From JASHUC01 sp035606175 (GTDB lineage Bacteria; Pseudomonadota; Gammaproteobacteria; Steroidobacterales; Steroidobacteraceae): 64,000 bases of DNA. The DNA lies in assembly GCA_035606175.1 (NCBI GenBank), contig DATNFW010000013.1, positions 1 to 64,000 of the forward strand. Direction: 5' to 3'. Positions 26,374 through 35,186 of the stretch are shown piece after piece; within the stretch, counting starts at the first letter, position 1; every line of letters begins with the position of its first letter. The position numbers were made by a program, and so were the translations under genes. Below the pieces are notes generated by a model. It was not told where the DNA came from. It did no database searches and was given only the letters and a program-made list of their open reading frames with translations.

Positions 26374-27803
26374 GTGCGCCGCGCATCGCGGTCGGCAGTC
26401 GTGCGAGTCCGCCGCGATTCTTGAGCACGCGCGACGCCGCGCGAGCGGCCGGTTTCGTCGAGGCGCTCGAGCAGGGGCTCGCGCCGGACGGCGGTCTCTA
26501 CGTCCCCGCTCAATGGCCGGCATTCTCGCCGGAGGCGCTGGCGAGCGAGGCGCTGGCGAGCGAGGCGCTGGCGAGCGATGCGCTGGCGAGCGATGCGCCG
26601 GCGACCGGCGTGATGGCGACCGACAGGTTCACCTCGGCGCGCGGCCTGGTGCGGCTCGCCCGCGCGATGCTGAGGCCGTTCGCTGCCGGCAGCGCTCTCG
26701 AGGACGACGTGCCGGCGATCGCCGAGGAGGCATTCACTTTCGCCGCGCCGCTCGTGCCGCTCGAGCCGGACGGCGCGCTCTCCGTGCTCGAGCTGTTTCA
26801 CGGCCCGACGGGCGCATTCAAGGATTTCGGCGCGCGCTTCCTCGCGGCGAGTCTCGCGAGGCTACGCGAGCGCGGCGTCGGGCGTCCTCTCACGATACTT
26901 GTCGCGACCTCGGGCGACACAGGCGGAGCCGTGGCTGCCGCGTTCCATCGTCGCGCGGGCATCGAGGTCGCGGTGCTCTATCCAAAGGGGCTCGTCTCGC
27001 CGACCCAGGAGCGCCAGCTCACCTGCTGGGGCGAGAACGTGCGGACGTTTGCGGTGCGCGGCACGTTCGACGACTGCCAGCGCCTCGTGAAGGAAGCCTT
27101 TCTCGATCGCGAGCTCTCATCCGCGCGCACGCTCTCCTCCGCGAACAGCATCAATCTCGGTCGCCTGCTTCCGCAGACCGTCTACTACGCCGCGGCGAGC
27201 CTCGCGGTCCGGCGCGTGCATGGTGAGCCCGCCTCGTTCGTCATTCCGAGCGGCAATCTCGGCAATTCGCTTGCCTGCCTCTGGGCTCGTCGGCTCGGGC
27301 TGCCGATCGCCGATGTCGTGCTGGCGCACAATGCCAATCGCGCCGTGCCCGAATTTCTGCGAACCGGTACGTGGTCGCCGCGCCCGAGCATCGCTACGCT
27401 CGCCTCCGCGATGGACGTGGGCAATCCGAGCAATCTCGAGCGGCTACGCTCCCTATACCCCGATTTCGATGCACTGCGCGGCGCCGTGACGGCCGATACG
27501 GTCGACGATGAGCGCATTCGCGCGCGCATCCGTACGGGCTTCGAGCAATATGGGCAGATCTGGTGCCCTCACACGGCAACGGCTGCCGAAGTGTTCGAGC
27601 GCCTGCCCGCCGCCAGGCGCCGTCGAGGACGCTGGGTGATCGTCGCGACCGCTCAGGCGGCCAAATTCAGGGAGATCGTCGAGCCGCTCATTGGGCAGAG
27701 CGTGCCGATGCCGCAGGCGCTGGCGGAGCTGTATTCGCGTCCGACAACCTGCACCGACATCGCGCCGACGCTTGCTTCGCTGCGCGATGCGCTGGCCGCG
27801 TGA
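26370..27803 (+). CDS. thrC: Threonine synthase
   Basis: A 477-residue PLP enzyme of the E. coli-like class. PLP Lys151 is in HGPTGAFKDFGARF, then ATSGDTGGAVAAAF and SANSINLGRLLPQ. It converts phosphohomoserine to threonine and completes thrABC. ATG 26370 is fixed by the ATGA overlap with thrB. A five-copy 15-base repeat inserts EALAS/DALAS units at residues 55-79. Confidence 0.94.
   Translation: MSAPRIAVGSRASPPRFLSTRDAARAAGFVEALEQGLAPDGGLYVPAQWPAFSPEALASEALASEALASDALASDAPATGVMATDRFTSARGLVRLARAMLRPFAAGSALEDDVPAIAEEAFTFAAPLVPLEPDGALSVLELFHGPTGAFKDFGARFLAASLARLRERGVGRPLTILVATSGDTGGAVAAAFHRRAGIEVAVLYPKGLVSPTQERQLTCWGENVRTFAVRGTFDDCQRLVKEAFLDRELSSARTLSSANSINLGRLLPQTVYYAAASLAVRRVHGEPASFVIPSGNLGNSLACLWARRLGLPIADVVLAHNANRAVPEFLRTGTWSPRPSIATLASAMDVGNPSNLERLRSLYPDFDALRGAVTADTVDDERIRARIRTGFEQYGQIWCPHTATAAEVFERLPAARRRRGRWVIVATAQAAKFREIVEPLIGQSVPMPQALAELYSRPTTCTDIAPTLASLRDALAA
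26532..26606 (+). repeat. 5 x 15-base in-frame tandem repeat in thrC
   Basis: Units of GAGGCGCTGGCGAGC: three identical copies (26532, 26547, 26562), one with GAT for GAG (26577), and a degenerate fifth (26592). It encodes EALAS x3, DALAS, DAPAT. It lies in the N-terminal domain before the PLP site. Confidence 0.95.
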
Positions 27804-27845
27804 TCGTCCCCGCCGCGCTCTGCTTGAGCTGAGAGAAAGCCCCGC

Positions 27846-28457
27846 ATGAAACTGCTTTCCGACCTGCCGCCGCTCACCTGGGCGCTCGTCGTGTGCGCAC
27901 TCGCGGTCGGTTGGGCGCTGTCGTGGCTCGTGCGCTGGTATTTGAAACGTAGCGCTCGCAAGGCGCTCATCACGGCGATCACGGGCGTCGCGCTCGATCA
28001 CTTGATCGATGTGCTCGTACCCGACGGCATGGGCAGCTCCTTTCACGTGGACTTTCTGCTGCTCACGACCCGTGGAGTGGTAGTGATCGATCTGCGCGAC
28101 GTAGCGGGGAATGTCTTCGGCGGCGATCAAATGAACGAGTGGACGGTGATGGACGGAGCGCATCGCTTCACGTTCGTCAATCCGCAGAGCTCGCTCTACG
28201 ACCGGGTCGCCGCCGTGAAGGCGCTCGCGGGCGAGATGCCAGTCGAGGGACGTATCGTCTTCACTCGCCGGGCGCGTTTCCCGAAGGGCCTGCCGAAGTG
28301 GACACTCATGATCGACTCGCTGCGCACCGAGTTCCCGGCGGCCGACTCATCGCTGCTCGCGAGCGTTACCGGACGATTCGGGGACAGCTGGAGCCAGATC
28401 AAGAGCTCGACCAGCCCGAGCTCGCTCGCGCAGCCTCGGCCCGTCGCAGTCACCTGA
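27846..28457 (+). CDS. Membrane-anchored NERD domain protein
   Basis: A 203-residue protein with one N-terminal membrane helix (about 10-30) and a NERD (nuclease-related) domain: HVDFLLLTTRGVVVIDLRDVAGNVFGGD, then the WTV segment and VFTRRARFPKGLP. NERD resembles restriction-type nuclease folds; cellular roles are mostly unknown. It lies 42 bases after thrC on the same strand and may be read with it. The C-terminus is a short polar tail. Confidence 0.8.
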   Translation: MKLLSDLPPLTWALVVCALAVGWALSWLVRWYLKRSARKALITAITGVALDHLIDVLVPDGMGSSFHVDFLLLTTRGVVVIDLRDVAGNVFGGDQMNEWTVMDGAHRFTFVNPQSSLYDRVAAVKALAGEMPVEGRIVFTRRARFPKGLPKWTLMIDSLRTEFPAADSSLLASVTGRFGDSWSQIKSSTSPSSLAQPRPVAVT

Positions 28458-28487
28458 TATCCGTGCCCGTCCCAGGCGTGCGTCCGT

Positions 28488-29918
28488 TCAGGCTTGCGCG
28501 CCGTGATCTGCGAGCACGAGCGCGACGCAGGCGGTGAGCTTCTTCGCGTATTCGATGTCCAGGAACTCGTTCGGGCCATGCGCATTGGAGTGCGGCCCGA
28601 GAACCCCTGTGACGAGGAACTGGGTCTCAGGGAAGCGCTCCCCCAGCATCGCCATGAACGGGATCGAGCCTCCCGAGCCGACGTGGACGGCTTCGCGGCC
28701 GAAGAGCTCGCGCGAGGCGCGCTGTAGCGACTCCTCGAGCCACGGGGCAAACGGCGGCGCGTTCCAGCCGCTCGTCGGCGGGTCCGCATCGAAGCGCACC
28801 TCGGCTCCGTAGGGAGGATCGTCCGTGAGCGCGGTGTGCAGCGCGCGCTGCGCGCTTGCGGGATCGCACGTGGGCGGCAAGCGCAGCGAGAGCTTCAAAG
28901 CGATTGCGGGCAACAGCACGTTGCCAGCCGAGGCGAGGGGCGGCAGCCCGTCGGCGCCCGTTACGGCGAGAGTGGGGCGCCATGTGCTCGCGATGAGCAA
29001 CTCCAGCGGATCGTTCGAGAGCGGTCGCGCATTCCCCGCGAACGGGATCTTCGCGGCGATCCCTTGTCCCAATACGCGGGCCGCAGCGTCGAGCTGCGCG
29101 AACCGGTCCTTGGGAACGCGCACGTGCAGTTCCTCGAGTGTGAGGTCGCCCGTGACGGGGTTCTCGATGCGGGCCAGCAGTTGCTCGAGCAGGCGAAACG
29201 GTGCCGGCGCTATTCCGGTCGCAAGTCCCGAATGCACGCCTTCCGTGAGCACGCGCACGTGGAGGCGGCCGGTGAGATTTCCACGCAGCGAGGTCGTGCA
29301 CCAGAGCTGATCGTAGTTGCTGCACTCCGCATCGAGGCAGACCACGAGCGAGGGCGCGCCGAGCCGGTCCCCGAGCGCCGCGAGATGCGCGGGCAAATCA
29401 ATGCTGCCGCTCTCTTCGGAGGCTTCGATGAGCATGAGACAACGGGGAAGCGGCGCACGCTGCGCCTTGAGCGCTGCGATCGCCGCGAGGGCGCTGAAGG
29501 CGGCGTAGCCATCATCGGCAGCGCCGCGGCCGTAGAGCTTGCCGTCGCGGCGCACCGGCTCCCAAGGCGAAAGCCCCGGCAGCCAGCCCGTAAATTCCGG
29601 CTGCTTGTCGAGATGACCGTAGAGCAGTACGCAGCCGGGGCGCTCACCGGGAATATCTACGACCAGCAGCGGCGTGAGACCGGGCAGCCGCTGCACCTCC
29701 ACCTGCATGCCATCGAGCGGCTGCGCACGGCACCAATCGGCGATCAGCTGCAGGGCGCGCTCCATGTGCCCGTGCTCGTCCCACTGCGGATCAAATGCAG
29801 GGGAGCGGTTGGGAATGCGCACGAACGCTTCGAGCCGCTCGACGATCGATTGGTCCCAACGACGGGCGATATCTTTTTTTATACCAGTAATATCAATTAA
29901 TTGAATGGTATTTTTCAT
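28488..29918 (-). CDS. M20 family metallopeptidase (carnosinase-like dipeptidase)
   Basis: A 476-residue two-zinc peptidase. Metal ligands and catalytic residues are visible in LLYGHLDKQPE, GRGAADDGYA, EASEESGS (catalytic Glu and ligand Glu), CLDAECSN and the C-terminal GPHSNAHGPNE. The dimerisation domain spans about 215-385. The ATG overlaps the tatD stop (ATGA). Its first 17 codons are AT-rich with a run of seven A, unlike the rest of the gene. No signal peptide, so it should act in the cytoplasm. Confidence 0.9.
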   Translation of the reverse strand: MKNTIQLIDITGIKKDIARRWDQSIVERLEAFVRIPNRSPAFDPQWDEHGHMERALQLIADWCRAQPLDGMQVEVQRLPGLTPLLVVDIPGERPGCVLLYGHLDKQPEFTGWLPGLSPWEPVRRDGKLYGRGAADDGYAAFSALAAIAALKAQRAPLPRCLMLIEASEESGSIDLPAHLAALGDRLGAPSLVVCLDAECSNYDQLWCTTSLRGNLTGRLHVRVLTEGVHSGLATGIAPAPFRLLEQLLARIENPVTGDLTLEELHVRVPKDRFAQLDAAARVLGQGIAAKIPFAGNARPLSNDPLELLIASTWRPTLAVTGADGLPPLASAGNVLLPAIALKLSLRLPPTCDPASAQRALHTALTDDPPYGAEVRFDADPPTSGWNAPPFAPWLEESLQRASRELFGREAVHVGSGGSIPFMAMLGERFPETQFLVTGVLGPHSNAHGPNEFLDIEYAKKLTACVALVLADHGAQA

Positions 29919-30763
29919 GTCAAATATCGCTCGGTGTCGGCTGACTCACATACGAGCGCAGCGTCGGGCGGCGCCGGCGGCAGTCTGAAAAATGCCCGAG
30001 CGGTCGCGGTCGTCGTCTGCGCCACTGTCTCGAAGTCGACTCCGCGGGCGCGGGCGACGAAGCGCGCGATATGCCCCAGGTATGCCGGCTCGTTGCGGCG
30101 CGAGGCGGGCTTGCGCTCCAGATCGCGCGGCAACAGATACGGCGCATCGGTTTCGATCATCAAACGCTCGGCGGGTATGTCGCGCACGAGCGCGAGCAGA
30201 TGCGCGCCGCGGCGCTCATCGCAGATCCAGCCCGTGATGCCGATCGCGAGGCCGAGCCCCAGATCTTCTTCGAGCTCCGCGCGCGAGCCGGTGAAGCAGT
30301 GCGCGACGCCTCCCATGAGCGCGCGCCGATGCTCGCGCACTATCGCGGCGAAATCCGCATGCGCATCGCGCTGATGCAGGAATACCGGCTTGCCGATCCG
30401 GGCGGCGAGCTCCAGTTGGCGCGCGAAGGCGCGGCGCTGGACATCGCGCGGGCAGAAGTCGCGGTAGTAATCGAGCCCGCACTCGCCCACTGCTACGACG
30501 AGCGGATGCGCGGCGAGCCGCTCGAGCTCTGCGGCGAGCCCATCGTCGAGCTGGGCGGCGTGATGCGGGTGGACGCCTGCCGTCGCAAACAGGCGTGCCG
30601 GATGAGCCTCCGCCAGAGCGATAGCGCGTCGGGTGCTTTCGCCGTCGGCGCCGGTCAAGATCATCTGCTCGACTCCGCAGGCGCGGGCGCGAGCGATGAC
30701 GTCCAGGCGATCGCGGTCGAAGCTGTCGTGCGCCAGGTTCACGCCGATGTCGATGAGCGCCAT
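29915..30763 (-). CDS. tatD: TatD metal-dependent DNase
   Basis: A 282-residue TIM-barrel hydrolase matching true TatD rather than YcfH or YjjV: it opens with IDIGVNLAHDSF and has TAGVHPHHA, GECGLDYYRDF, HCFTGSRAELE, ITGWICDERRG and ETDAPYLLPRDL. The enzyme is a 3'-5' exonuclease linked to DNA repair and oxidative stress; it is not needed for Tat export. It is upstream of and coupled to the M20 peptidase gene, and divergent from the TPR gene at 30823. Confidence 0.95.
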   Translation of the reverse strand: MALIDIGVNLAHDSFDRDRLDVIARARACGVEQMILTGADGESTRRAIALAEAHPARLFATAGVHPHHAAQLDDGLAAELERLAAHPLVVAVGECGLDYYRDFCPRDVQRRAFARQLELAARIGKPVFLHQRDAHADFAAIVREHRRALMGGVAHCFTGSRAELEEDLGLGLAIGITGWICDERRGAHLLALVRDIPAERLMIETDAPYLLPRDLERKPASRRNEPAYLGHIARFVARARGVDFETVAQTTTATARAFFRLPPAPPDAALVCESADTERYLT

Positions 30764-30822
30764 GTCGGCATTTTATCCGCCCCCATCCCTGGCCAGGTCG
30801 TCTCCTGGCAAAATGGCTCCGC

Positions 30823-31581
30823 ATGTCCGGGCAGCGCGCATGGCTCCTCGCGGCGGCTGCGAGCGCCGCAATCGCAAACGTCGGCAGTACCGTATGGGCG
30901 GCCGACACGACGGCGTCCTCACGCTGGCTCGATGTCGAGAGCCGTATTCAGTATGCGTACTACACCGAGGATCGCCGCACGCTCGAGAGCATCGCGGCAT
31001 CTCTCGCGGCGGACACGACGCCAGGCGGCGAGCGCCCGTACTATCTCGCGCTTGCGAGCTATCGCCTTGCGGACCTCGCCGATCCGCACCGACCCAAGCA
31101 GGCCGAGAAGCCCGCCGAGCGCTGCGCGACGAGTCTCGAGGGCGGCTCCCAGACGACACCTCCCGCGGCCGAGCGTCTCGCGCTCGAATCGGCGTGTCTG
31201 CACCTGCTCGCCGCGCTCGAGCCGTTGCGCGCCCCGTATTGGGCGCTCAAGAGCGGCGGTGCTCTGAAGCGAGCGCTCGAGCTCGCTCCGCGCAATCCCC
31301 GGGTACTGCTGGTTCGAGCGCTCGCCGACAGCGATCGACGCGGCGACACCGCGTTAGCCGCCCGCGAGCTGCGGCAGGCGACCTCGGCCTTCGAGCTCGA
31401 GCGGGCGGGCGTCGAGCGCGTGCCCGGATGGGGCGCGGCCGAGGCCTATGCATTCCTCGGCCGCACGTTGCTCGAGCAAGGGCAGACGCTCGCCGCGCGC
31501 GGAGCGCTCGAGCACGCGCTGCTGCTCGTGCCGGATTTCGCGCTGGCGCACCGATTGATGGCGCGCATCACCGCCGGATGA
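30823..31581 (+). CDS. Secreted TPR-like protein
   Basis: A 252-residue protein with a signal peptide (LLAAAASAAIANVGSTVWA, likely cut near residue 26). The rest is helical and ends in two TPR-like units (AAEAYAFLGRTLLEQGQTLAARGALEHALLLVPDFALAH). TPR proteins act as periplasmic scaffolds; the partner is unknown. It is followed after 37 bases by another exported protein. Confidence 0.7.
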   Translation: MSGQRAWLLAAAASAAIANVGSTVWAADTTASSRWLDVESRIQYAYYTEDRRTLESIAASLAADTTPGGERPYYLALASYRLADLADPHRPKQAEKPAERCATSLEGGSQTTPPAAERLALESACLHLLAALEPLRAPYWALKSGGALKRALELAPRNPRVLLVRALADSDRRGDTALAARELRQATSAFELERAGVERVPGWGAAEAYAFLGRTLLEQGQTLAARGALEHALLLVPDFALAHRLMARITAG

Positions 31582-31618
31582 GGAGCGCGCCGCCGATCAA
31601 CGATGTATTCTGGATGCT

Positions 31619-32179
31619 GTGACGAACGCTTCCGATCACCTCTCTCGCGCGCTGAGGACCGCACTGCCGGTCGCCCTCGCGCTTTGCATTGCGGCGCTGC
31701 TCGGGCTCACGCCGATTCAGGCGACCGCGGCCGATCCGACCTCGGCCGATCGGGCGCCCCTCGAATCGGCGACGGCGGAGAATCCCTCGGCCACGCAAGA
31801 AACATCGGTCCGACAGGGCACATCGGCCCGGCGGGACCCATCCGCCCGGCAGAGCGTGTCGGGGCAGCGCCGCTCGAGCGCGGCGGGCCGCGACCTCACG
31901 TCGGAGCGGTCATCGCGCGGGATGAGTCAGTCACGAGGGCGGCAGGAGCTGGTCGGCCGGCCGCTCGATCTAGCCGCGCCTCCGATCAGTCACGTGATGA
32001 CTCGGGAGCAGGTGCAGACGCTCCTCGCGTCCGAGGGGCCCGAGGTCCCGGAGGACGTGATGGTGGAGCGTGGGAGGTACCAGGCTCCCGTGCCTCAGGG
32101 CCAAATCCGCGCGATCGCCTGGGCGCTCGTACATCCGCTCCAGGCTTGGCGAATTTTCACGCCCATCACGGACCAATAG
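31619..32179 (+). CDS. Secreted hypothetical protein with disordered repeat region
   Basis: A 186-residue protein from a GTG start. A signal peptide (ALRTALPVALALCIAALLGL) is followed by a Ser/Arg/Thr-rich disordered stretch (about 38-105) with three 6-residue repeats, then a compact C-terminal part (SHVMTREQVQTLLASEGPEVPEDVMV). No known domain is recognised. It probably belongs with the upstream TPR protein. The start codon is uncertain. Confidence 0.55.
   Translation: MTNASDHLSRALRTALPVALALCIAALLGLTPIQATAADPTSADRAPLESATAENPSATQETSVRQGTSARRDPSARQSVSGQRRSSAAGRDLTSERSSRGMSQSRGRQELVGRPLDLAAPPISHVMTREQVQTLLASEGPEVPEDVMVERGRYQAPVPQGQIRAIAWALVHPLQAWRIFTPITDQ
31802..31855 (+). repeat. 3 x 18-base in-frame degenerate repeat
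   Basis: Units ACATCGGTCCGACAGGGC, ACATCGGCCCGGCGGGAC and CCATCCGCCCGGCAGAGC lie head to tail and encode TSVRQG, TSARRD, PSARQS in the disordered part of the secreted protein. Confidence 0.85.
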
Positions 32180-32203
32180 CCCGGGTGGCCCGCAGCGACG
32201 GCG

Positions 32204-33190
32204 TCAGGTCGTGACGACGATCTTTCCGATCTGTTGATTGGATTCGAGGTAACGATGCGCCTCGACGATCTCGCTGAGCGCGAACGTCTTGGCGATGACC
32301 GGTTTCAAATGGCCCTCGGTGAGTCCTCGCACGATCAACTCCCGCGCGCGTGCAAAACGCTCCGGCTTGTTCCAGATCGATGAGGCCACCCAGCCGCGCA
32401 GACTCAAGCCTTTGAGCGCGGCGGGCCAGTGAGGGTAGGGCGTCGGCTGTCCGCTCAGACTGCCGTAGATGAACAGAATCCCTTCCTCCGCCATCGCATT
32501 TGCGAGCTTCTCGACAAACGGTCCGCCGACCGGATCGAACACGACGCGCGCACCCTTGCCGCCGGTGATGCGCATGACTTCCTGGACGACATCGCTCTCG
32601 GCGGTGGCGATGACGTGCTTTGCACCCTGCTCGCGCAGCGCCGCAGCCTTGGTATTGTGGCGGGTCGCTGCGATCGGCACGGCGCCGGTCCAATTCGCGA
32701 GCTGGATTGCAGCGAGACCGACGCTGCTCGATGCGGCGGGAATGAGGACGTAGTCACCGATGCCGATCTTCGCGACCTCGATGATGGCGAATGCCGTGAG
32801 GTATTGCATCCAGATCGAGGCAGCCTGCACCGGCGAGAGCTGAGGCGGGGCCGGAATCACGCTGCGGGCGGGGACGATGGCCTTCTCCCCGTACACGCCA
32901 TATTCGCCGAGCCGATAAGAGGGTACGACGCACACGCGATCGCCGGCTTTGAAGCCTTGGACGCCCTCACCGAGCGTCTCGATCGTTCCCGCCGCCTCGT
33001 AGCCGATCAGGGAAGGGAGCTTCGGCGGAACGAGATAGGCGCCCGCGCGGAAAATGGCTTCGGAGCGATTGAGTCCGATCGCCTCCACCCGAATGCGGAT
33101 CTCTCCCGGTCCGGGTTGGCCGATATCGGCGTCCTCGAGCTCGAGTACCTCGGGCCCACCGGTCTTGTGGATGCGAACGACCTGCGCCAT
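32204..33190 (-). CDS. Quinone oxidoreductase-like MDR dehydrogenase
   Basis: A 328-residue medium-chain dehydrogenase/reductase. The N-terminal part has GPGEIRIRVEAIGLNRSE and LIGYEAAGTIETLGEGV; the nucleotide-binding part has PAASSSVGLAAIQLANWTGA and FDPVGGPFVEKLA. The catalytic and structural zinc cysteines are absent, which places it with quinone oxidoreductases rather than zinc alcohol dehydrogenases. The bases just before its ATG form one arm of a perfect 14-base inverted repeat that includes its GGAG ribosome site. It lies 141 bases after urcA on the same strand. Confidence 0.88.
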   Translation of the reverse strand: MAQVVRIHKTGGPEVLELEDADIGQPGPGEIRIRVEAIGLNRSEAIFRAGAYLVPPKLPSLIGYEAAGTIETLGEGVQGFKAGDRVCVVPSYRLGEYGVYGEKAIVPARSVIPAPPQLSPVQAASIWMQYLTAFAIIEVAKIGIGDYVLIPAASSSVGLAAIQLANWTGAVPIAATRHNTKAAALREQGAKHVIATAESDVVQEVMRITGGKGARVVFDPVGGPFVEKLANAMAEEGILFIYGSLSGQPTPYPHWPAALKGLSLRGWVASSIWNKPERFARARELIVRGLTEGHLKPVIAKTFALSEIVEAHRYLESNQQIGKIVVTT

Positions 33191-33297
33191 GGCAGCTCCG
33201 GCTGGATATCGCGTTGGGATGAGCAGGAAGTTTGCCTCGCCCGCTGCGGCGCTGCAAACGTGCCGTTCCCCACGCGACCCACTCAGCCGGAGCTGCC
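33191..33297 (-). promoter_or_regulatory. Long-range hairpin covering the ribosome site of the oxidoreductase
   Basis: A perfect 14-base inverted repeat: GGCAGCTCCGGCTG at 33191-33204 and CAGCCGGAGCTGCC at 33284-33297, separated by 79 bases. In minus-strand RNA the downstream arm ends directly at the AUG (33190) and contains the GGAG Shine-Dalgarno, so pairing would hide it. This suggests translational control, for example by RNA structure, protein or temperature. Transcription from urcA or a promoter upstream of 33297 is required; that is not shown. Confidence 0.5.
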
Positions 33298-33331
33298 TGC
33301 GGCGCTGGCGGCCCTGCGCCGAGCGGCGCGG

Positions 33332-33718
33332 TCAGCCGTGCGGTGCACGCGCCGAGAGAACGGCGGCAAGGCGCGGGCTACCCACCTGCTGCACGGCACG
33401 CGCGACCGCCCGATGCATGCAGAGGATGCGCGCCTCGATACGACTCAGATCGCGGTTATCAGGCACTTGAGGGCACACCTCCTGCGCGGCGAGCCGGATG
33501 CGCTGCAGAAGGGTGCGGGCGCCATGCTCGGTCTGAAGGTTGAGATCACCATAGCTCACCGCGACGGACGGCGCGTCGGCGGCGGGCGGCCCTGCATTCG
33601 CCGCAAGCGGCGCGGTTGCGAACAGCACTGCACCCGCACCGGCCGCAAGCAGCCAGCTGGCCGCACCGACCGAGGCGTTACGGCGTGCATTCCAAATCGT
33701 CTGTTTGAGCGAGGCCAT
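33332..33718 (-). CDS. UrcA family secreted protein
   Basis: A 128-residue protein with a signal peptide (WLLAAGAGAVLFATAPLAANA). The mature domain has the UrcA pattern VSYGDLNLQTEHGARTLLQRIRLAAQEVCP and a second Cys in ILCMHRAVARAVQQV, probably a disulfide. AAAGGAG lies 6 bases before ATG 33718. UrcA is a short domain common in sphingomonads and xanthomonads; function unknown. It is divergent from the LytS-type kinase. Confidence 0.85.
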   Translation of the reverse strand: MASLKQTIWNARRNASVGAASWLLAAGAGAVLFATAPLAANAGPPAADAPSVAVSYGDLNLQTEHGARTLLQRIRLAAQEVCPQVPDNRDLSRIEARILCMHRAVARAVQQVGSPRLAAVLSARAPHG

Positions 33719-33950
33719 CGAAGGCTCCTTTGCGAAATGATTGATGGATCGTTTGATGCAGCGAACTGCCGCGATGTATGAGACACCGCGGGACGGCCCG
33801 CAGGGAGCTATCGGCGCGCGTGTCGATCCCCCCGGTCGACGAGATGGTCCCGCGGGCTCGTCCCGGCTATCGACGGTTTCGTCCCGATGTGCCGCGGTGC
33901 GCCGAGCCGACTCGCTCCGCGCCGGGTGAATTGGAGTAGGCTGCGCTCCA

Positions 33951-35186
33951 ATGAACGCCGCAACGCCCCTCACTTCCGTCGAGCCGGCGCAGGGCGAGCG
34001 CGACACGCATGCGCGCCCGAAGCTCGAGACCGACGCATCTGCCGCGCGCGCAAACCTCCCCGCAAGACCGCTCGCCGCGGTTCTCACTGCGTTCTGGACC
34101 TACGTCGCCCTCTCGAACGTGCTGTACGCACACAGCATGTCCCTCGCGACCGATCCGGACGGCAAGCATCACTTCTTCGCGGACTGGAATGCGCGCGTGT
34201 TGCAGCACCTCATTCTCTATCCAGTCCTGCTCGGCTGCGTCTGGATATCGCTCCGCGTAGGCTGGCGGCCGCTCCGCCGCGCGATTCCGGTCCAGCTCGC
34301 GCTCGGGCTCGGCTTCGCGGCCCTCGCAAGTCCGGTACTCGGATGCTGCGAATGGCTGGTGGGGGAGGGGATGACGCATCGGCAGCCCTGGTCGATGACC
34401 GGGCTCGGCAAGTCGATTGCGATGTCGAACCATCACGATCTCTCGACCTGGATCGCGAGCGCCACGAGCTTTCTGTTGACCTACGGATTCGCGCTCGCGC
34501 TCGTCACCGGGTTCGCGCTCTATCGGCGCTTCAAAGAGTCCGAGGTGCGGCGTGCGGCACTCGAGCGTGCCTGGAGCGGTGCCAGGCTCGCTGCGCTGCG
34601 CATGCAGCTCTCGCCGCACACGCTGTTCAATCTATTGCACACGATACGCGGTCAGATCGCCTGGGATCCGGCGGCGGCACGGCAGATGGTCGTGCAGCTC
34701 GGGGACCTGTTGCGCAAGCTCCTCGCGGCCGGCGAGCGCGACCTCTCGCCGCTCGCGGAGGAGATCGAATTCGCGCGGCTGTATCTCGAGCTGCAGCGAC
34801 AGCGCTTTGCGGATCGACTGAGCCTCGAGTTGCCCGATCCGGGCACGCTGCCGCACACCTGGGTCCCGAGCCTGATCCTGCAGCCGCTCATCGAGAATGC
34901 TGTCGTGCACGGCCTCGCCGACCACGGCGGGCTCGTCATGATCCGCGTGCATGGTCAGATCGCAGGCGGGCTGCTGCACCTCAGCGTCGTGAACACGATC
35001 GCCGATTCGCGCACCGGCGAGCCAAGCGGGGGCAGCCGTGCATCGGGCGGCATCGGGTTGCGCAACGTGCGCGAGCGGCTCGCCGTTCAGTTCGGGAATC
35101 GCGCGGTGCTCGAAGCCGGAGCGCGCACCGAGAGCCCGCAATGGGTCGCGGAGATCCACATGCCGCTCGTGATGGCGCCATTCTGA
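33951..35186 (+). CDS. LytS/YpdA-type membrane sensor histidine kinase
   Basis: A 411-residue protein with four membrane helices (about 40-60, 85-105, 112-132, 165-190), then a His_kinase domain with His223 in QLSPHTLFNLLH and a HATPase (ILQPLIENAVVHGL, GGIGLRNVRERL). The family phospho-acceptor context is usually PHFLFN; here Thr replaces Phe. Its stop overlaps the response regulator start (TGATG), so the pair is one unit. The signal is unknown. Confidence 0.9.
   Translation: MNAATPLTSVEPAQGERDTHARPKLETDASAARANLPARPLAAVLTAFWTYVALSNVLYAHSMSLATDPDGKHHFFADWNARVLQHLILYPVLLGCVWISLRVGWRPLRRAIPVQLALGLGFAALASPVLGCCEWLVGEGMTHRQPWSMTGLGKSIAMSNHHDLSTWIASATSFLLTYGFALALVTGFALYRRFKESEVRRAALERAWSGARLAALRMQLSPHTLFNLLHTIRGQIAWDPAAARQMVVQLGDLLRKLLAAGERDLSPLAEEIEFARLYLELQRQRFADRLSLELPDPGTLPHTWVPSLILQPLIENAVVHGLADHGGLVMIRVHGQIAGGLLHLSVVNTIADSRTGEPSGGSRASGGIGLRNVRERLAVQFGNRAVLEAGARTESPQWVAEIHMPLVMAPF

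Noticed and set aside
33783..33853. Imperfect GC-rich inverted repeat upstream of the LytS-like gene
   Set aside because: Only about 9 bases match (CCGCGGGAC/GTCCCGCGG), which is likely by chance in such GC-rich sequence, and it does not touch a start site.
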